Part shown: positions 8,325 to 19,026 of the stretch, piece by piece
Layout: the number at the start of each line of letters is the position of its first letter
Position numbering within the stretch: position 1 is the stretch's first letter
Assembly: GCF_037963835.1 (NCBI RefSeq)
Contig: NZ_CP150145.1
Coordinates: 4,650,001-4,714,000, forward strand
Direction: 5' to 3'
DNA length: 64,000 nucleotides
Source of the DNA: Paenibacillus sp. FSL H8-0332
GTDB taxonomy: Bacteria > Bacillota > Bacilli > Paenibacillales > Paenibacillaceae
Notes under the pieces: model-generated
What the model was told of the DNA's origin: nothing
Database searches by the model: none
Seen by the model: the letters and a program-made list of their open reading frames with translations, nothing else
Made by a program: the position numbers and the translations under genes

Positions 8325-9208
8325 CAGTATTCAATCCTTTCCGTACGGCGGGCAAACACCAGCTGGTAGAGGGCGGTTACCACGAGCGTGAACAAGAAGA
8401 TCAGAACGGCGATCGTATTGCCGTACCCGTATTTGAAGTTGGTAATCGCATACTTGATCATATAGGTGGCCATAACCTCTGTTGAACCGGCCGGACCGCC
8501 CTTAGTCATTACTATGACGATATCGGCAGCCTTCATCGCTCCGGCAATCGAGAGCATAATCACGACCGAAATGATCGGTACGATCAGCGGCAGGGTGATG
8601 CGTGTAGCCCGCTGGAACCCCGTAGCGCCATCGATGGCCGCTGCTTCATCCAGCTCACCGGGTATAGAGAGAATCGCCGCCAGCACCATTACAATATAGA
8701 ATCCGGTCCACTGCCAGGCATTCGTAATCAGAATCGACAGCATGGCGAACCGTTCGTCCGACAGCCAGTAGACCGGCTCAATGCCGACCAGGCCTAACAC
8801 TTTGTTGAACAGTCCGATGTTCGGCTCGTAGATGAAGCCCCAGAGAATGCCGATTACTGCGGTAGACATAATGGATGGCATGAATACCGCCGTCTTGTAC
8901 AGCCCCTTCAGCTTCTTCACATTCGCAATCAGTAAGGAGAAGAACACTATCAGCGGCACCTGTATGCCTACAGAGAACAGAATGAACCAGCCGTTATTTT
9001 TCACAGAAACCCAGAAGCGTTCATCGCCCAGGGCTTTCTTGAAGTTGTTAACTCCGGCATATTTGACCGTATCGGATACACCATTCCAACTCGTGAAGCT
9101 ATAGTAGATCGAGCTGAAGATCGGATAGATGAAGAACATAATGAACAGAATCAGTGCCGGAATAACGAACAGAATGAACACCAGAGGATTTCTCAGTGCC
9201 TTATTCAT
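8324..9208 (-). CDS. Carbohydrate ABC transporter permease (MalF/UgpA type)
   Basis: Permease of 294 residues starting MNKALRNPLVFILFVIPALI, with about six transmembrane helices. The EAA motif reads ELDEAAAIDGATGFQRATRI. The start at 9208 is chosen over 9259 because GGAGGT stands 5-6 bases upstream. It lies between the binding protein and the second permease in a five-gene operon. A hairpin separates it from the binding-protein gene and may lower its expression relative to that protein. Confidence 0.93.
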   Translation of the reverse strand: MNKALRNPLVFILFVIPALILFIMFFIYPIFSSIYYSFTSWNGVSDTVKYAGVNNFKKALGDERFWVSVKNNGWFILFSVGIQVPLIVFFSLLIANVKKLKGLYKTAVFMPSIMSTAVIGILWGFIYEPNIGLFNKVLGLVGIEPVYWLSDERFAMLSILITNAWQWTGFYIVMVLAAILSIPGELDEAAAIDGATGFQRATRITLPLIVPIISVVIMLSIAGAMKAADIVIVMTKGGPAGSTEVMATYMIKYAITNFKYGYGNTIAVLIFLFTLVVTALYQLVFARRTERIEY

Positions 9209-9233
9209 AACTACCTCCATATTGCTTTTCTTT

Positions 9234-9268
9234 TGAAAAATGTACCCTGGAGCAAGCACCAGGGCACA
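9234..9268 (-). terminator. Intercistronic hairpin between binding-protein and permease genes
   Basis: Minus strand TGTGCCCTGG, 8-base loop, CCAGGGTACA, then TTTTTC. It sits 16 bases after the binding-protein stop. Such hairpins commonly act as partial terminators or mRNA 3' stabilisers that make binding protein exceed permease; that role is inferred here. Confidence 0.65.
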
Positions 9269-9284
9269 TATACTTCACCGCTTC

Positions 9285-10691
9285 TTATTCCACTGCCGCG
9301 TTGGCCTCTTCCTGAATCTTCTGGAGTGCTTCGCCCATCTTCTCCGGAGTCGTCTGCCCGCCGATCAGGCTCTGAATCTGGATATTACTGATCTCAGTGG
9401 TGACATCCGCCTGCACCAGCGAGTCAAAGGCCGGGAAGGAGGATTGGGAACTGTTCAACACCGCGACGATCTCGCTCATCAGATCATCTGTAATGTTCTT
9501 GTTCAGCACAGCCGGATCGATCTTCATGGCAGGCAGGACACCGTCCTCAACCAGACCGCGCAGCTGCATTTCTTCATTGAACATATTTTTAATGAAGGAT
9601 TTCACCGCCGCAAGCTGCCGCTCATCTTCACCTGCCGAAGCTGAGAAGCCATAACCGTTGTTCACATCGCGCATCAGTGCCGTCTGATCCCCTACTCCGC
9701 CTTCAACCCCCGGAATATTGAAGAAGCCGACCTTACCGATCAGGCCTTCGCCGGATTGTCCGGCCTTGAATACGGAAGACTTCCAGGTTCCGTCGTACAT
9801 CAGGATTGCTTCTCCGCTGGTGAACTGGGTGGTATATTCAGCATATTCGAAGCCCAGCTCGCCCTTCTTGAAGTAGCCTTTATCCACCCATTCCTTATAT
9901 TTCGCCAAGCCCTTGACTACGTTGGGATCATTCCACTTCGCTTCACCGGTAGCGAACTTCGCGGTCACATCCGGTCCGGCATAACGGGACCAGAGATGGT
10001 TGGCCAGCATCAGCGGTACCCAGCCTGCTTTGGAAGCACCAGCCATTGGCACTTTACCATCCGCTTTAATATCGGCCAGCTGCTGCTCCAGTTCGGCGAA
10101 GGTGGCCGGAGCCTTCCAGCCCTTGCCGGTATAGTATTCTTTATTATAGAAGAAGCCTTCTCCGGAGCCGCCGATGGGCAGGCCGTAGATTTTGCCTTCA
10201 TAGGTGAACGGGTCCAGATTGGAGAACTTGTCTTTGATGCCTAATTCATCGAGAATAGGGGTCAGATCAAGCAGCTTGCCTTCTTTGGCATAGATCTTGG
10301 AGTCCGGGCTACCGAACAGGTCGAAGATCTCCGGAGGGTTACCAGCCGCCATTTCACCGCGCAGCTTCTCTTTACGGTTCACATCCGAATCTACACCATC
10401 GAGCTTGAAGGTCAGTCCAGGCACATCCGCCTGCACCTTGCCCACCACATCCTCCAGAATAGCCAGTCGTTTCTGTTTGTCTGCCCCAACCTGAGTATGA
10501 CGGATCGTCATCTCAAAAGGTTCAGCACTTGCCGGTTCTTCAGTTGCGGCAGCATTCGTAGCAGCAGCCTCTTCCGTCGCCGCCGGCTCACCTTTACTAT
10601 TGGCAGCATTATTCTTGTTACCTCCGCAGCCAGTCAGCAGCGCTGAAGTAACGAACATCAGGGACAATAGCAGTGTTAGACTTTTTCTCAT
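9285..10691 (-). CDS. Extracellular sugar-binding lipoprotein of an ABC transporter
   Basis: Family 1 solute-binding protein of 468 residues and first gene of the operon. It has a lipoprotein signal with lipobox LLTGC (Cys22), a low-complexity Ala/Glu/Thr linker to about residue 58, and the binding fold afterwards (EIFDLFGSPDSKIYAKEGKLLDLTPI, YGLPIGGSGEGFFYNKEYY). GGGAGGG lies upstream of the ATG, and a good promoter is at 10735-10763. The ligand cannot be told from sequence; the family binds oligosaccharides or glycosides. Confidence 0.93.
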   Translation of the reverse strand: MRKSLTLLLSLMFVTSALLTGCGGNKNNAANSKGEPAATEEAAATNAAATEEPASAEPFEMTIRHTQVGADKQKRLAILEDVVGKVQADVPGLTFKLDGVDSDVNRKEKLRGEMAAGNPPEIFDLFGSPDSKIYAKEGKLLDLTPILDELGIKDKFSNLDPFTYEGKIYGLPIGGSGEGFFYNKEYYTGKGWKAPATFAELEQQLADIKADGKVPMAGASKAGWVPLMLANHLWSRYAGPDVTAKFATGEAKWNDPNVVKGLAKYKEWVDKGYFKKGELGFEYAEYTTQFTSGEAILMYDGTWKSSVFKAGQSGEGLIGKVGFFNIPGVEGGVGDQTALMRDVNNGYGFSASAGEDERQLAAVKSFIKNMFNEEMQLRGLVEDGVLPAMKIDPAVLNKNITDDLMSEIVAVLNSSQSSFPAFDSLVQADVTTEISNIQIQSLIGGQTTPEKMGEALQKIQEEANAAVE

Positions 10692-10734
10692 TACGGGTGA
10701 CCCTCCCTATTTAGTGGTTTCCCTTACAATTCTA

Positions 10735-10763
10735 ATTATAGGAAATCACCTTGGTAATCGTAA
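10735..10763 (-). promoter_or_regulatory. Promoter of the first sugar ABC operon
   Basis: On the minus strand TTACGA (10763-10758), a 17-base spacer and TATAAT (10740-10735) lie about 45 bases upstream of the binding-protein start codon. No convincing operator for the response regulator was found beside it. Confidence 0.6.
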
Positions 10764-10832
10764 GGTTAAGATTCATCTTCAATAGGGATAAAATCCTCTA
10801 ATGTAAGCGAAACCAGTCAGGTTTAATGACAT

Positions 10833-10871
10833 CAAAAAAGCGAAGCTTCTCAAATGGGAAGCTCCGCTTGT
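10833..10871 (-). terminator. Terminator after pflA
   Basis: Minus strand AAGCGGAGCTTC and GAAGCTTCGCTT pair over 12 bp around a short loop and are followed by TTTT. It closes the adhE-pflB-pflA region. Confidence 0.85.
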
Positions 10872-10888
10872 TCATTATAGGTATGAGA

Positions 10889-11626
10889 TTATACCAGAGC
10901 AGACTGTTTACGGCCTTCTTCAATCAGCCGGTACGCACGCTGCACTTCTTCATCGGAAGGTGATTCCACCCCTTCAAGCTCATAGGGACGGTTCAGTTCC
11001 TTCCATTTGTAGATCCCCATCACATGATAAGGCAGGATTTCGAATTTCTCTACTCCATTCAGCGTGCCAATGAAGCGGCCGAGATTCTGCAGATCCTCTT
11101 CCTTATTGTGAATGCCGGGAACGTACACATGGCGAACCCACATTTTACGGTTATGGTCTGATAACCAGCGGGCCAGCTTCAAGGTACGGTCATTGGATTT
11201 GCCGGTCAGCTTGATGTGCGCTTCATCATCAATGTGCTTGAGATCCAAGAGCACCAGGTCGGTAACATCCAGCAGGTCGCTGATTTTCGATCCATCATTA
11301 TAGCCGTTGGTATCAAGGGTGGTGTGCAGATTCCAGCGTTTCTTCACTTCGGTGAACAATTGCTTGACGAACTGCGCCTGCAGCGTCGGTTCACCACCGG
11401 ATACGGTCAGACCGCCCCCGGACGATTTATAATAATTCAGGTAAGGCTCAATTTCCGCCAGCACTTCCTCGACGGTCATTTCCTTGCCTTCATTCAGTCC
11501 CCAGGTATCCGGGTTGTGGCAATACTGACACTTGAGCAGGCAGCCCTGCATAAAAAGCACGAAGCGGATACCCGGGCCATCCACTGTTCCAAACGTCTCC
11601 AAAGAGTGGATATGTCCTTTAAGCAT
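10889..11626 (-). CDS. pflA: Pyruvate formate-lyase activating enzyme
   Basis: Radical-SAM enzyme of 245 residues that installs the glycyl radical on PflB under anaerobic conditions. Cys29, Cys33 and Cys36 in GCLLKCQYCHNPDTW bind the [4Fe-4S] cluster. The SAM-binding glycine motif appears as GGLTVSGGEPTLQ. The length and the start MLKGHIHSLETFGTVDGPGI match the PflA family. It lies 121 bases downstream of pflB, with two small hairpins in between, and probably shares the pflB transcript at a lower level. Confidence 0.96.
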   Translation of the reverse strand: MLKGHIHSLETFGTVDGPGIRFVLFMQGCLLKCQYCHNPDTWGLNEGKEMTVEEVLAEIEPYLNYYKSSGGGLTVSGGEPTLQAQFVKQLFTEVKKRWNLHTTLDTNGYNDGSKISDLLDVTDLVLLDLKHIDDEAHIKLTGKSNDRTLKLARWLSDHNRKMWVRHVYVPGIHNKEEDLQNLGRFIGTLNGVEKFEILPYHVMGIYKWKELNRPYELEGVESPSDEEVQRAYRLIEEGRKQSALV

Positions 11627-11683
11627 GAGATGTCATCCTTTCAAAAAAACCTTAAAATTTTAATGAATTTTAAACAAGAGTGT

Positions 11684-11741
11684 ACCGCCCTCTTTCAAGG
11701 GCGGCAGCTCCTTCGTTATCTCAATTCTTGTAGAGCAAGAA
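11684..11741 (-). other. Two stem-loops between pflB and pflA
   Basis: On the minus strand TTCTTG/CAAGAA (11741-11725) is followed by GCCGCCCT/AGGGCGGT (11705-11684). Neither has a strong T-run. They may stabilise the pflB message or give partial termination before pflA. Confidence 0.5.
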
Positions 11742-11747
11742 CCATTC

Positions 11748-14009
<2,262 letters not shown>

Positions 14010-14152
14010 GCTAAATCCCTCCATTTATATTTAGTATATTTGTAGAGATCGCGGGCTTGAAGGTTAATCCCGTGTCTCGTGATCCCTTAGCTACTGGTTG
14101 TTATAAAATTCACAATCGTGACTGTATAACTGGGATCTTTGTTTATATAAAC

Positions 14153-14216
14153 ATTTTAGTTTATTTTCTGAAAAAGGACTGTGACAAATATCACTCTTTC
14201 GGTGATATTTGTCACT
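14153..14216 (-). promoter_or_regulatory. pflB promoter with tandem Fnr-type palindromes
   Basis: Two 16-bp sites lie at 14180-14195 (TGTGACAAATATCACT) and 14201-14216 (GGTGATATTTGTCACT), with centres 21 bp apart. A candidate -10, TAAAAT, is on the minus strand at 14158-14153, placing the nearer palindrome at about -41.5 and the other near -62.5. The same bases can fold into a 14-bp hairpin followed by a short T-run, so they might also end adhE transcripts. Bases 14217-14270 hold nothing else I recognise. Confidence 0.72.
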
Positions 14217-14270
14217 TCCATCCAGTCCCATATTAACCTTTAACCTTATTCTTCGCCAGGCAACCGTTAA

Positions 14271-16892
14271 TTAGTTATCGAATTTTCCGTAGAATGCGTT
14301 GCGGTATACATCGGCAAGCTCAGATACCAGCGGCATTTTAGGGTTGGCAGTTGTACATTGGTCTTCAAATGCACGGTCAGCCAGGTAATCTACGCGGGCT
14401 TCAAAGTCCTTAGGATCGAAACCAAGAGCCGAGAAGGATTCTTCGATACCGAGTTTTTTGTTCATGTCGCGGATGGCATTGATCAGGCTGGTTACGCCTT
14501 CTTCGGTAGTACGAGCCGGCAATCCCAGAATACGGGCGATTTCGGCATACCGTTCGTCAGCTACAAAGTGCGAATATTTAGGGAACGAAGCGAACTTCGT
14601 AGGCTTCTTGGCATTGTAGCGGATAACATGCGGCATCAGGATCGCATTGGTGCGGCCGTGTGCTGTGTGATACTGTCCGCCCCATTTGTGCGCCAAGCTG
14701 TGGTTAATCCCCAGGAATGCATTCGCAAATGCCATACCGGCAAGTGTTGAAGCGTTGTGCATTTTCTCACGGGCCAGCTTATCGCCTTGCAGTGCGGATT
14801 TCTCCAGCCACTGGAATACCAGCTGAATCGCTTTGATTGCCAGACCATCGGTGTAGTCACTGGCCATTACAGATACATAAGCTTCGATAGCATGGGTCAA
14901 TACGTCCATACCAGTATCGGCAACAGCAGTCTTAGGCAAGCTGTATACAAATTCCGGATCGATAATGGCTACATCTGGAGTCAGCTCATAATCGGCCAGA
15001 GGATACTTCGTATTATTGCCTGTTGTCTTGTCTGTGATAACTGCGAATGATGTTACTTCAGAACCGGTACCCGAAGTTGTTGGAATCGCAACGAATTTTG
15101 CTTTGTTGCCGAGCTTAGGGAATTTGTATACCCGTTTGCGGATATCCATGAACTTCTGCTTCAGACCGTTGAAGTCTGCATCCGGATGTTCGTAGAACAG
15201 CCACATGCCCTTGGCAGCATCCATTGGGGAACCGCCGCCGAGTGCGATAATGCAGTCAGGCTGGAATCTGTGCATCATTGCCGCGCCTTTTTCTACAGTA
15301 GTCGTCGATGGATCTGGTTCAACTTCCGAGAATACTTCGATCGCTACAGGAGTCTGACGCTGGCGCAGATAGTGCTCCACTCTTTCCACATAGCCCAGCT
15401 TCACCATCATAGGGTCAGTAATTATTGCTACACGAGTGATATCAGGCATTTTGGCCAGATACTGAGTGGCTCCCTTTTCGAAGTAAATCTTGTCAGGTAC
15501 TTTAAACCATTGCATATTCACGGTACGACGGTTCACCCTTTTCACGTTGATCAGATTGATTGCAGTCACGTTCTGCGATACCGAGTTGCGTCCATAAGAT
15601 CCGCAGCCCAGTGTCAATGAAGGGATATTGGTGTTGTAAATATCGCCGATTGCGCCGTGTGTGGATGGCGAGTTGACGAGAATACGTCCGGTTTGCAGAC
15701 GGTTGGAGAACTTCATGATGACTTCTTCATTATTGGAATGGATAGCCGAGCTGTGGCCCATGCCGCCAAATTCAACGATTTGAGCTGCGCGTTCGATACC
15801 CTGGTCAGCATTCTTCACTTTGTAGCAAGCCAGAACCGGGCTCAGCTTCTCAGCGGACAATGGATATTTAGTGCCTACACCTTCGAGCTCAGCTACCAAA
15901 ATCTTCGTTCCGGCAGGAACCTGAATGCCGCACATTTCAGCGATCTTCACTGCGGATTGGCCAACGATAGCCGGGTTAACCGCACATTTCTCAACGTTCA
16001 TTGCGCCGCTTGTCAGCTTGGCAGCTTCTTCTTTGTTCACAAAGTAACAGCCGTTTGCAATCATTTTCTTCTTCACTTGATCGAAGATAGCTTCTTCAAT
16101 GATGACTGCCTGCTCGGAAGCACAGATCATACCATTATCGAAAGTCTTCGACAGGATAAGGTCTGTTACAGCCTGATCAATGTCAGCACTCTTCTCAATG
16201 AAGGCAGGCACGTTACCAGGACCTACGCCGAGTGCCGGTTTGCCGCAGCTGTAAGCTGCTTTGACCATTGCCGATCCGCCGGTTGCCAGAATCAGTGCAA
16301 CGTCCGGATTGTTCATCAGTGCGTTTGTTTTGTCCATCGTAGGAAGTTCAATCCATTGGATGAAGTTCTCAGGTGCGCCGGCTGCTACGCCTGCATCATG
16401 CAGAATTTTGGCTGCTGCCGCACTGCACTCTTGCGCCGACGGGTGGAAACCGAATATAATAGGGTTACGTGTCTTTGCGGAAATCAAAGCTTTAAACATC
16501 GTGGTGGACGTTGGGTTGGTTACCGGTGTGATACCCATAATGATTCCGACGGGTTCAGCAATCTTCTGGAAGCTGTCATAAACGTTATCCTCAATAACGC
16601 CTACAGTCTTGTCGTACTTAATTCCGTGCCAGATATATTCAGTGGAGAAGATATTCTTCGTAATTTTGTCTTCGTATACTCCGCGTCCTGTTTCTTCAAC
16701 AGCCAGTTTGGCCAGGTACATATGCTTGTCGAGTCCGGCCAGCGCCATTGCATGAACGATTGTGTTTGTCTGCTCTTGATCCAGGCCCATGAACGCTTCG
16801 TGGGCTTTCTTTGCTTTATCCACCAAAACCTGAATATACTCTTCAGCGGTGGTTTGTTTCACTTGGGCGGCGACTTCGTTTTTAACTGCCAT
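14271..16892 (-). CDS. adhE: Bifunctional acetaldehyde-CoA / alcohol dehydrogenase
   Basis: Fermentative enzyme of 873 residues that reduces acetyl-CoA to acetaldehyde and then ethanol, recycling NADH. The N-terminal half is the aldehyde dehydrogenase domain with the catalytic Cys in DNGMICASEQAVI. The C-terminal half is an iron-dependent alcohol dehydrogenase (GGGSPMDAAKGMWLFYEHP, GMDVLTHAIEAYVS, GINHSLAHKWGG, the last two carrying metal-binding histidines). GGAGGACGAGGGAG precedes the ATG. A redox-type palindrome and a CRE-like site lie upstream. Together with pflB/pflA it forms a pyruvate-to-ethanol fermentation block. Confidence 0.98.
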   Translation of the reverse strand: MAVKNEVAAQVKQTTAEEYIQVLVDKAKKAHEAFMGLDQEQTNTIVHAMALAGLDKHMYLAKLAVEETGRGVYEDKITKNIFSTEYIWHGIKYDKTVGVIEDNVYDSFQKIAEPVGIIMGITPVTNPTSTTMFKALISAKTRNPIIFGFHPSAQECSAAAAKILHDAGVAAGAPENFIQWIELPTMDKTNALMNNPDVALILATGGSAMVKAAYSCGKPALGVGPGNVPAFIEKSADIDQAVTDLILSKTFDNGMICASEQAVIIEEAIFDQVKKKMIANGCYFVNKEEAAKLTSGAMNVEKCAVNPAIVGQSAVKIAEMCGIQVPAGTKILVAELEGVGTKYPLSAEKLSPVLACYKVKNADQGIERAAQIVEFGGMGHSSAIHSNNEEVIMKFSNRLQTGRILVNSPSTHGAIGDIYNTNIPSLTLGCGSYGRNSVSQNVTAINLINVKRVNRRTVNMQWFKVPDKIYFEKGATQYLAKMPDITRVAIITDPMMVKLGYVERVEHYLRQRQTPVAIEVFSEVEPDPSTTTVEKGAAMMHRFQPDCIIALGGGSPMDAAKGMWLFYEHPDADFNGLKQKFMDIRKRVYKFPKLGNKAKFVAIPTTSGTGSEVTSFAVITDKTTGNNTKYPLADYELTPDVAIIDPEFVYSLPKTAVADTGMDVLTHAIEAYVSVMASDYTDGLAIKAIQLVFQWLEKSALQGDKLAREKMHNASTLAGMAFANAFLGINHSLAHKWGGQYHTAHGRTNAILMPHVIRYNAKKPTKFASFPKYSHFVADERYAEIARILGLPARTTEEGVTSLINAIRDMNKKLGIEESFSALGFDPKDFEARVDYLADRAFEDQCTTANPKMPLVSELADVYRNAFYGKFDN

Positions 16893-16940
16893 CTCCCTCG
16901 TCCTCCTGTCAATTTTTAGGTTGTTTCTTTCTATACATTT

Positions 16941-16984
16941 ATCTTAGCACATCCTTTTCACCTTGTATAGTGAAATCTTTCACA
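16941..16984 (-). promoter_or_regulatory. adhE promoter with an Fnr/Rex-type palindrome
   Basis: The minus strand shows TTGTGAAAGATTTCACTA, with a 16-bp core at 16984-16969. It fits both the Fnr pattern TGTGA-N6-TCACA and the Rex pattern TTGTGAA-N4-TTCACAA. An extended -10, TGCTAAGAT, ends at 16941, with a poor -35 (TATACA). The palindrome centre would be about -42 from the predicted start, the class II activator position for Fnr. Rex at this place would repress. Confidence 0.68.
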
Positions 16985-17011
16985 AAGTATAAAGTTTTTT
17001 TTGAGTTGTTT

Positions 17012-17025
17012 TCAAAGCGCTTTCA
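17012..17025 (-). promoter_or_regulatory. CRE-like CcpA site upstream of adhE
   Basis: Minus strand TGAAAGCGCTTTGA differs by one base from the symmetric CRE TGAAAGCGCTTTCA. It lies about 85 bases upstream of the predicted adhE transcription start, a place where CcpA could activate or interfere. Not tested for chance occurrence. Confidence 0.6.
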
Positions 17026-17257
17026 TTCGATCATATATCGGTATTTATTCCATATTATATGTAATATTTAATTGATATTTGTCTAATCTGCGAACGCCAA
17101 CCCGCAAGCTGTAGCGTTGATGGCCCCTCTTGCCTTTCGATGCCGGGTGCGCCTCGGAAATTCTGCTCACGAATGTCCAGCCGTAACTTCGGTTCATACG
17201 GTGCTCTTCTATAGACTCACTCAGACGGTGAATATAAATATAAATCTCAGCTAACAA

Positions 17258-17350
17258 GCGGAAACGCATTGCCATCCTTTTAAAGGACGGTACCGTTTCA
17301 GCGAGAAAGATAAGGATAATTATAGCGCGAAGCATATAAATTCTTATCTT
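17258..17350. repeat. Palindromic repeat element, copy 1
   Basis: The core GAAACGCATTGCCATCC-TTTTAAAGGACGG-TACCGTTTCAGCGAG can fold on itself. It continues with a conserved tail (GATAAGGATAA, then CATATAAATTCTTAT). The same element recurs at 24106-24207 and, without the tail, at 47364-47424. It lies between the adhE promoter region and the terminator of the second binding-protein gene. Bases 17026-17257 hold no gene or site I recognise; an ORF across the whole region lacks coding features. Confidence 0.75.
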
Positions 17351-17352
17351 TT

Positions 17353-17388
17353 AAAAAAAGGGAGACAGCGTCTCTGCTGTCTCCCCCT
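17353..17388 (-). terminator. Terminator of the second sugar ABC cluster
   Basis: Minus strand GGGAGACAGC and GCTGTCTCCC form a perfect 10-bp stem around a 6-base loop, followed by TTTTTTT. A textbook intrinsic terminator 40 bases after the binding-protein stop. Confidence 0.92.
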
Positions 17389-17428
17389 TATTCATCTCTT
17401 CCCCGACTCTAGGGAAAGCCATCTTAAG

Positions 17429-18895
17429 CTACTCTGCCTTAATCGTATCGAAGAATTTCTGCTGGACCATTGCGGCCGCCGCATCAAGCTGGGTCTTCGA
17501 GTCTGTGCCTTCCTTGGCGAACAGCTCCTGGATCACGTTGGACATCGTTGCATAATAGTCCTGTGTGTTGTACTGGGCTTCAGGCTTGCCGTCCAGCAGC
17601 GCCATGATTTCGGGACTGTACTGATATACAATGTCGTACTTGTCATAGACGGTCTTGGTCTTCTTGCCGAAGTCGGAATCCGCAGCATAGTAATCCAGAA
17701 GCGGCGGGATGTAGTATTTGCCGTCCGTTTTACGCTGGCTGATAATGGCGTCGAGCGCTTCCAGGCCTTTATCCGAGAAATAGTCGAAGGTAATATAACG
17801 GAAGGCCATCTCCTGCTCATCCTTGCTGGCATTCGGGTTGATGACCAGATAGTCGCCGCCGAGAACACCGGTATGCTTGCCGCCCTTCTCAGCCGCAGGC
17901 ATGGGATAGGTCAGCACATCCTCAGGCTTGAACCCGCCCTGGTTAAGCGCCTGTTCAATGACACCGTCTGATCCGGCCATCACCATCGCGGTGCGGCCCT
18001 GCTGGAAGGCGCCTACAGCATCGCCCCAGCCGAGCGCCCAATCCTGGGGAACGGCCCCAGCTTCCCATCTCAGCTTCTTATAGAAGTCCAGCGCTTTGAT
18101 CCCGGCTTCGGAATTGAAGGTTGCAACCACCTTGCCGCCTTCAATCTTCTGGATCTCTCCGCCTGCTTCAAACAGGAAGTTGGTCCAGTTCCAGCCAGCT
18201 TCGTTGCCCTTACCCATTGGCGCAATCCCGGAGATTCCCTTCTTAGGATCGGCCACTCCTTTGGCTGTGTTCAGCATGTCGTCCCAGGTCCAGTCCATTG
18301 GAGGTACAGCTACACTTTTGTCATCAAGCATCTTCTTGTTGATCATTGTTGTAGTGACATAACCCTTCTGGGTTACTCCATACACCTTGCCGTCAATGAT
18401 GAACTGGTTCTGCAGCACAGGATTGATCTGATCCTTGAACTCATAATTGTTCCACAGATCGGTGATGTCGGCTACCCAGCCCTTCTCAATCAGGAATTTG
18501 GCTTCGGTGGCATACGTGTTGAAGAAGGTAGGCGCTTCGTTCGCAGCCATCTTCACCCCGATCTCGCTTACATTATACTGCCAGTCGTCCTTGACAATCT
18601 CCACGTTCGGATAGACTTCCTGAAACCGCTTGATTTTGTCATCCTCCTGCGCTCTTACCTCGGTCAGGTCAGGCGTAGGATAGTGGATTTTGATCGTTAC
18701 CTTTTTCTGGGTAATATCATCGGCCGGTGCCTGTGACGGGGTTGCCGACTCTTCTGCCGCTTGGGTAGCCGCTGGTGCAGGTGTCGCTTCTCCCCCGTCA
18801 GCCGCCGGCTTGTTGCCGTTACTATTGCCCCCGCAAGCGGACAATAAGGTCCCCGTGACCAGGAGGCAGGCGAATACGCTGGAAACTTTACGCAT
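17429..18895 (-). CDS. Extracellular sugar-binding lipoprotein of a second ABC transporter
   Basis: Family 1 solute-binding protein of 488 residues. Lipobox LLSAC gives lipid-modified Cys21, then an Ala/Pro/Glu linker to about residue 60, then the binding domain (GVTQKGYVTTTMINKKML, WNDYEFKD-like segments, NEAGWNWTNFLFEAGGEI). The start at 18895 was chosen for GGGGAG 7 bases upstream. Here the binding protein is the last gene, after kinase, regulator and two permeases, unlike the first cluster. A 131-base gap carrying a palindrome separates it from the permease, so it may have its own promoter. Confidence 0.92.
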   Translation of the reverse strand: MRKVSSVFACLLVTGTLLSACGGNSNGNKPAADGGEATPAPAATQAAEESATPSQAPADDITQKKVTIKIHYPTPDLTEVRAQEDDKIKRFQEVYPNVEIVKDDWQYNVSEIGVKMAANEAPTFFNTYATEAKFLIEKGWVADITDLWNNYEFKDQINPVLQNQFIIDGKVYGVTQKGYVTTTMINKKMLDDKSVAVPPMDWTWDDMLNTAKGVADPKKGISGIAPMGKGNEAGWNWTNFLFEAGGEIQKIEGGKVVATFNSEAGIKALDFYKKLRWEAGAVPQDWALGWGDAVGAFQQGRTAMVMAGSDGVIEQALNQGGFKPEDVLTYPMPAAEKGGKHTGVLGGDYLVINPNASKDEQEMAFRYITFDYFSDKGLEALDAIISQRKTDGKYYIPPLLDYYAADSDFGKKTKTVYDKYDIVYQYSPEIMALLDGKPEAQYNTQDYYATMSNVIQELFAKEGTDSKTQLDAAAAMVQQKFFDTIKAE

Positions 18896-18946
18896 GGTAA
18901 CTCCCCTTTTCCATATCATAATGAGCTTACAAATTCATCTTAAAAG

Positions 18947-18964
18947 AGAAACCGTTTGCAAACG
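18947..18964. promoter_or_regulatory. CRE-like sequence and 12-bp palindrome before the binding-protein gene
   Basis: AGAAACCGTTTGCA (18947-18960) matches about 12 of 14 CRE positions. It overlaps the perfect palindrome CGTTTGCAAACG (18953-18964). It lies in the 131-base gap between the permease and binding-protein genes. It may be a CcpA or LacI-family operator, or a small RNA stem; the sequence does not decide. Confidence 0.4.
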
Positions 18965-19026
18965 AGGTGTATTTATATTCCCTTCATGTGCAGGTTTACG
19001 ATCTCTACCGGAACTTATCCTTCTGC

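Noticed and set aside
15657..16919. A 420-codon open frame antisense to adhE
   Set aside because: It is a codon-bias shadow. The adhE frame has complete domains and a ribosome site; the antisense frame has neither motif nor site.
17045..17335. A 96-codon open frame between adhE and the second binding-protein gene
   Set aside because: It runs through the palindromic repeat, has no ribosome site and its product resembles nothing; the repeat explains the sequence better.
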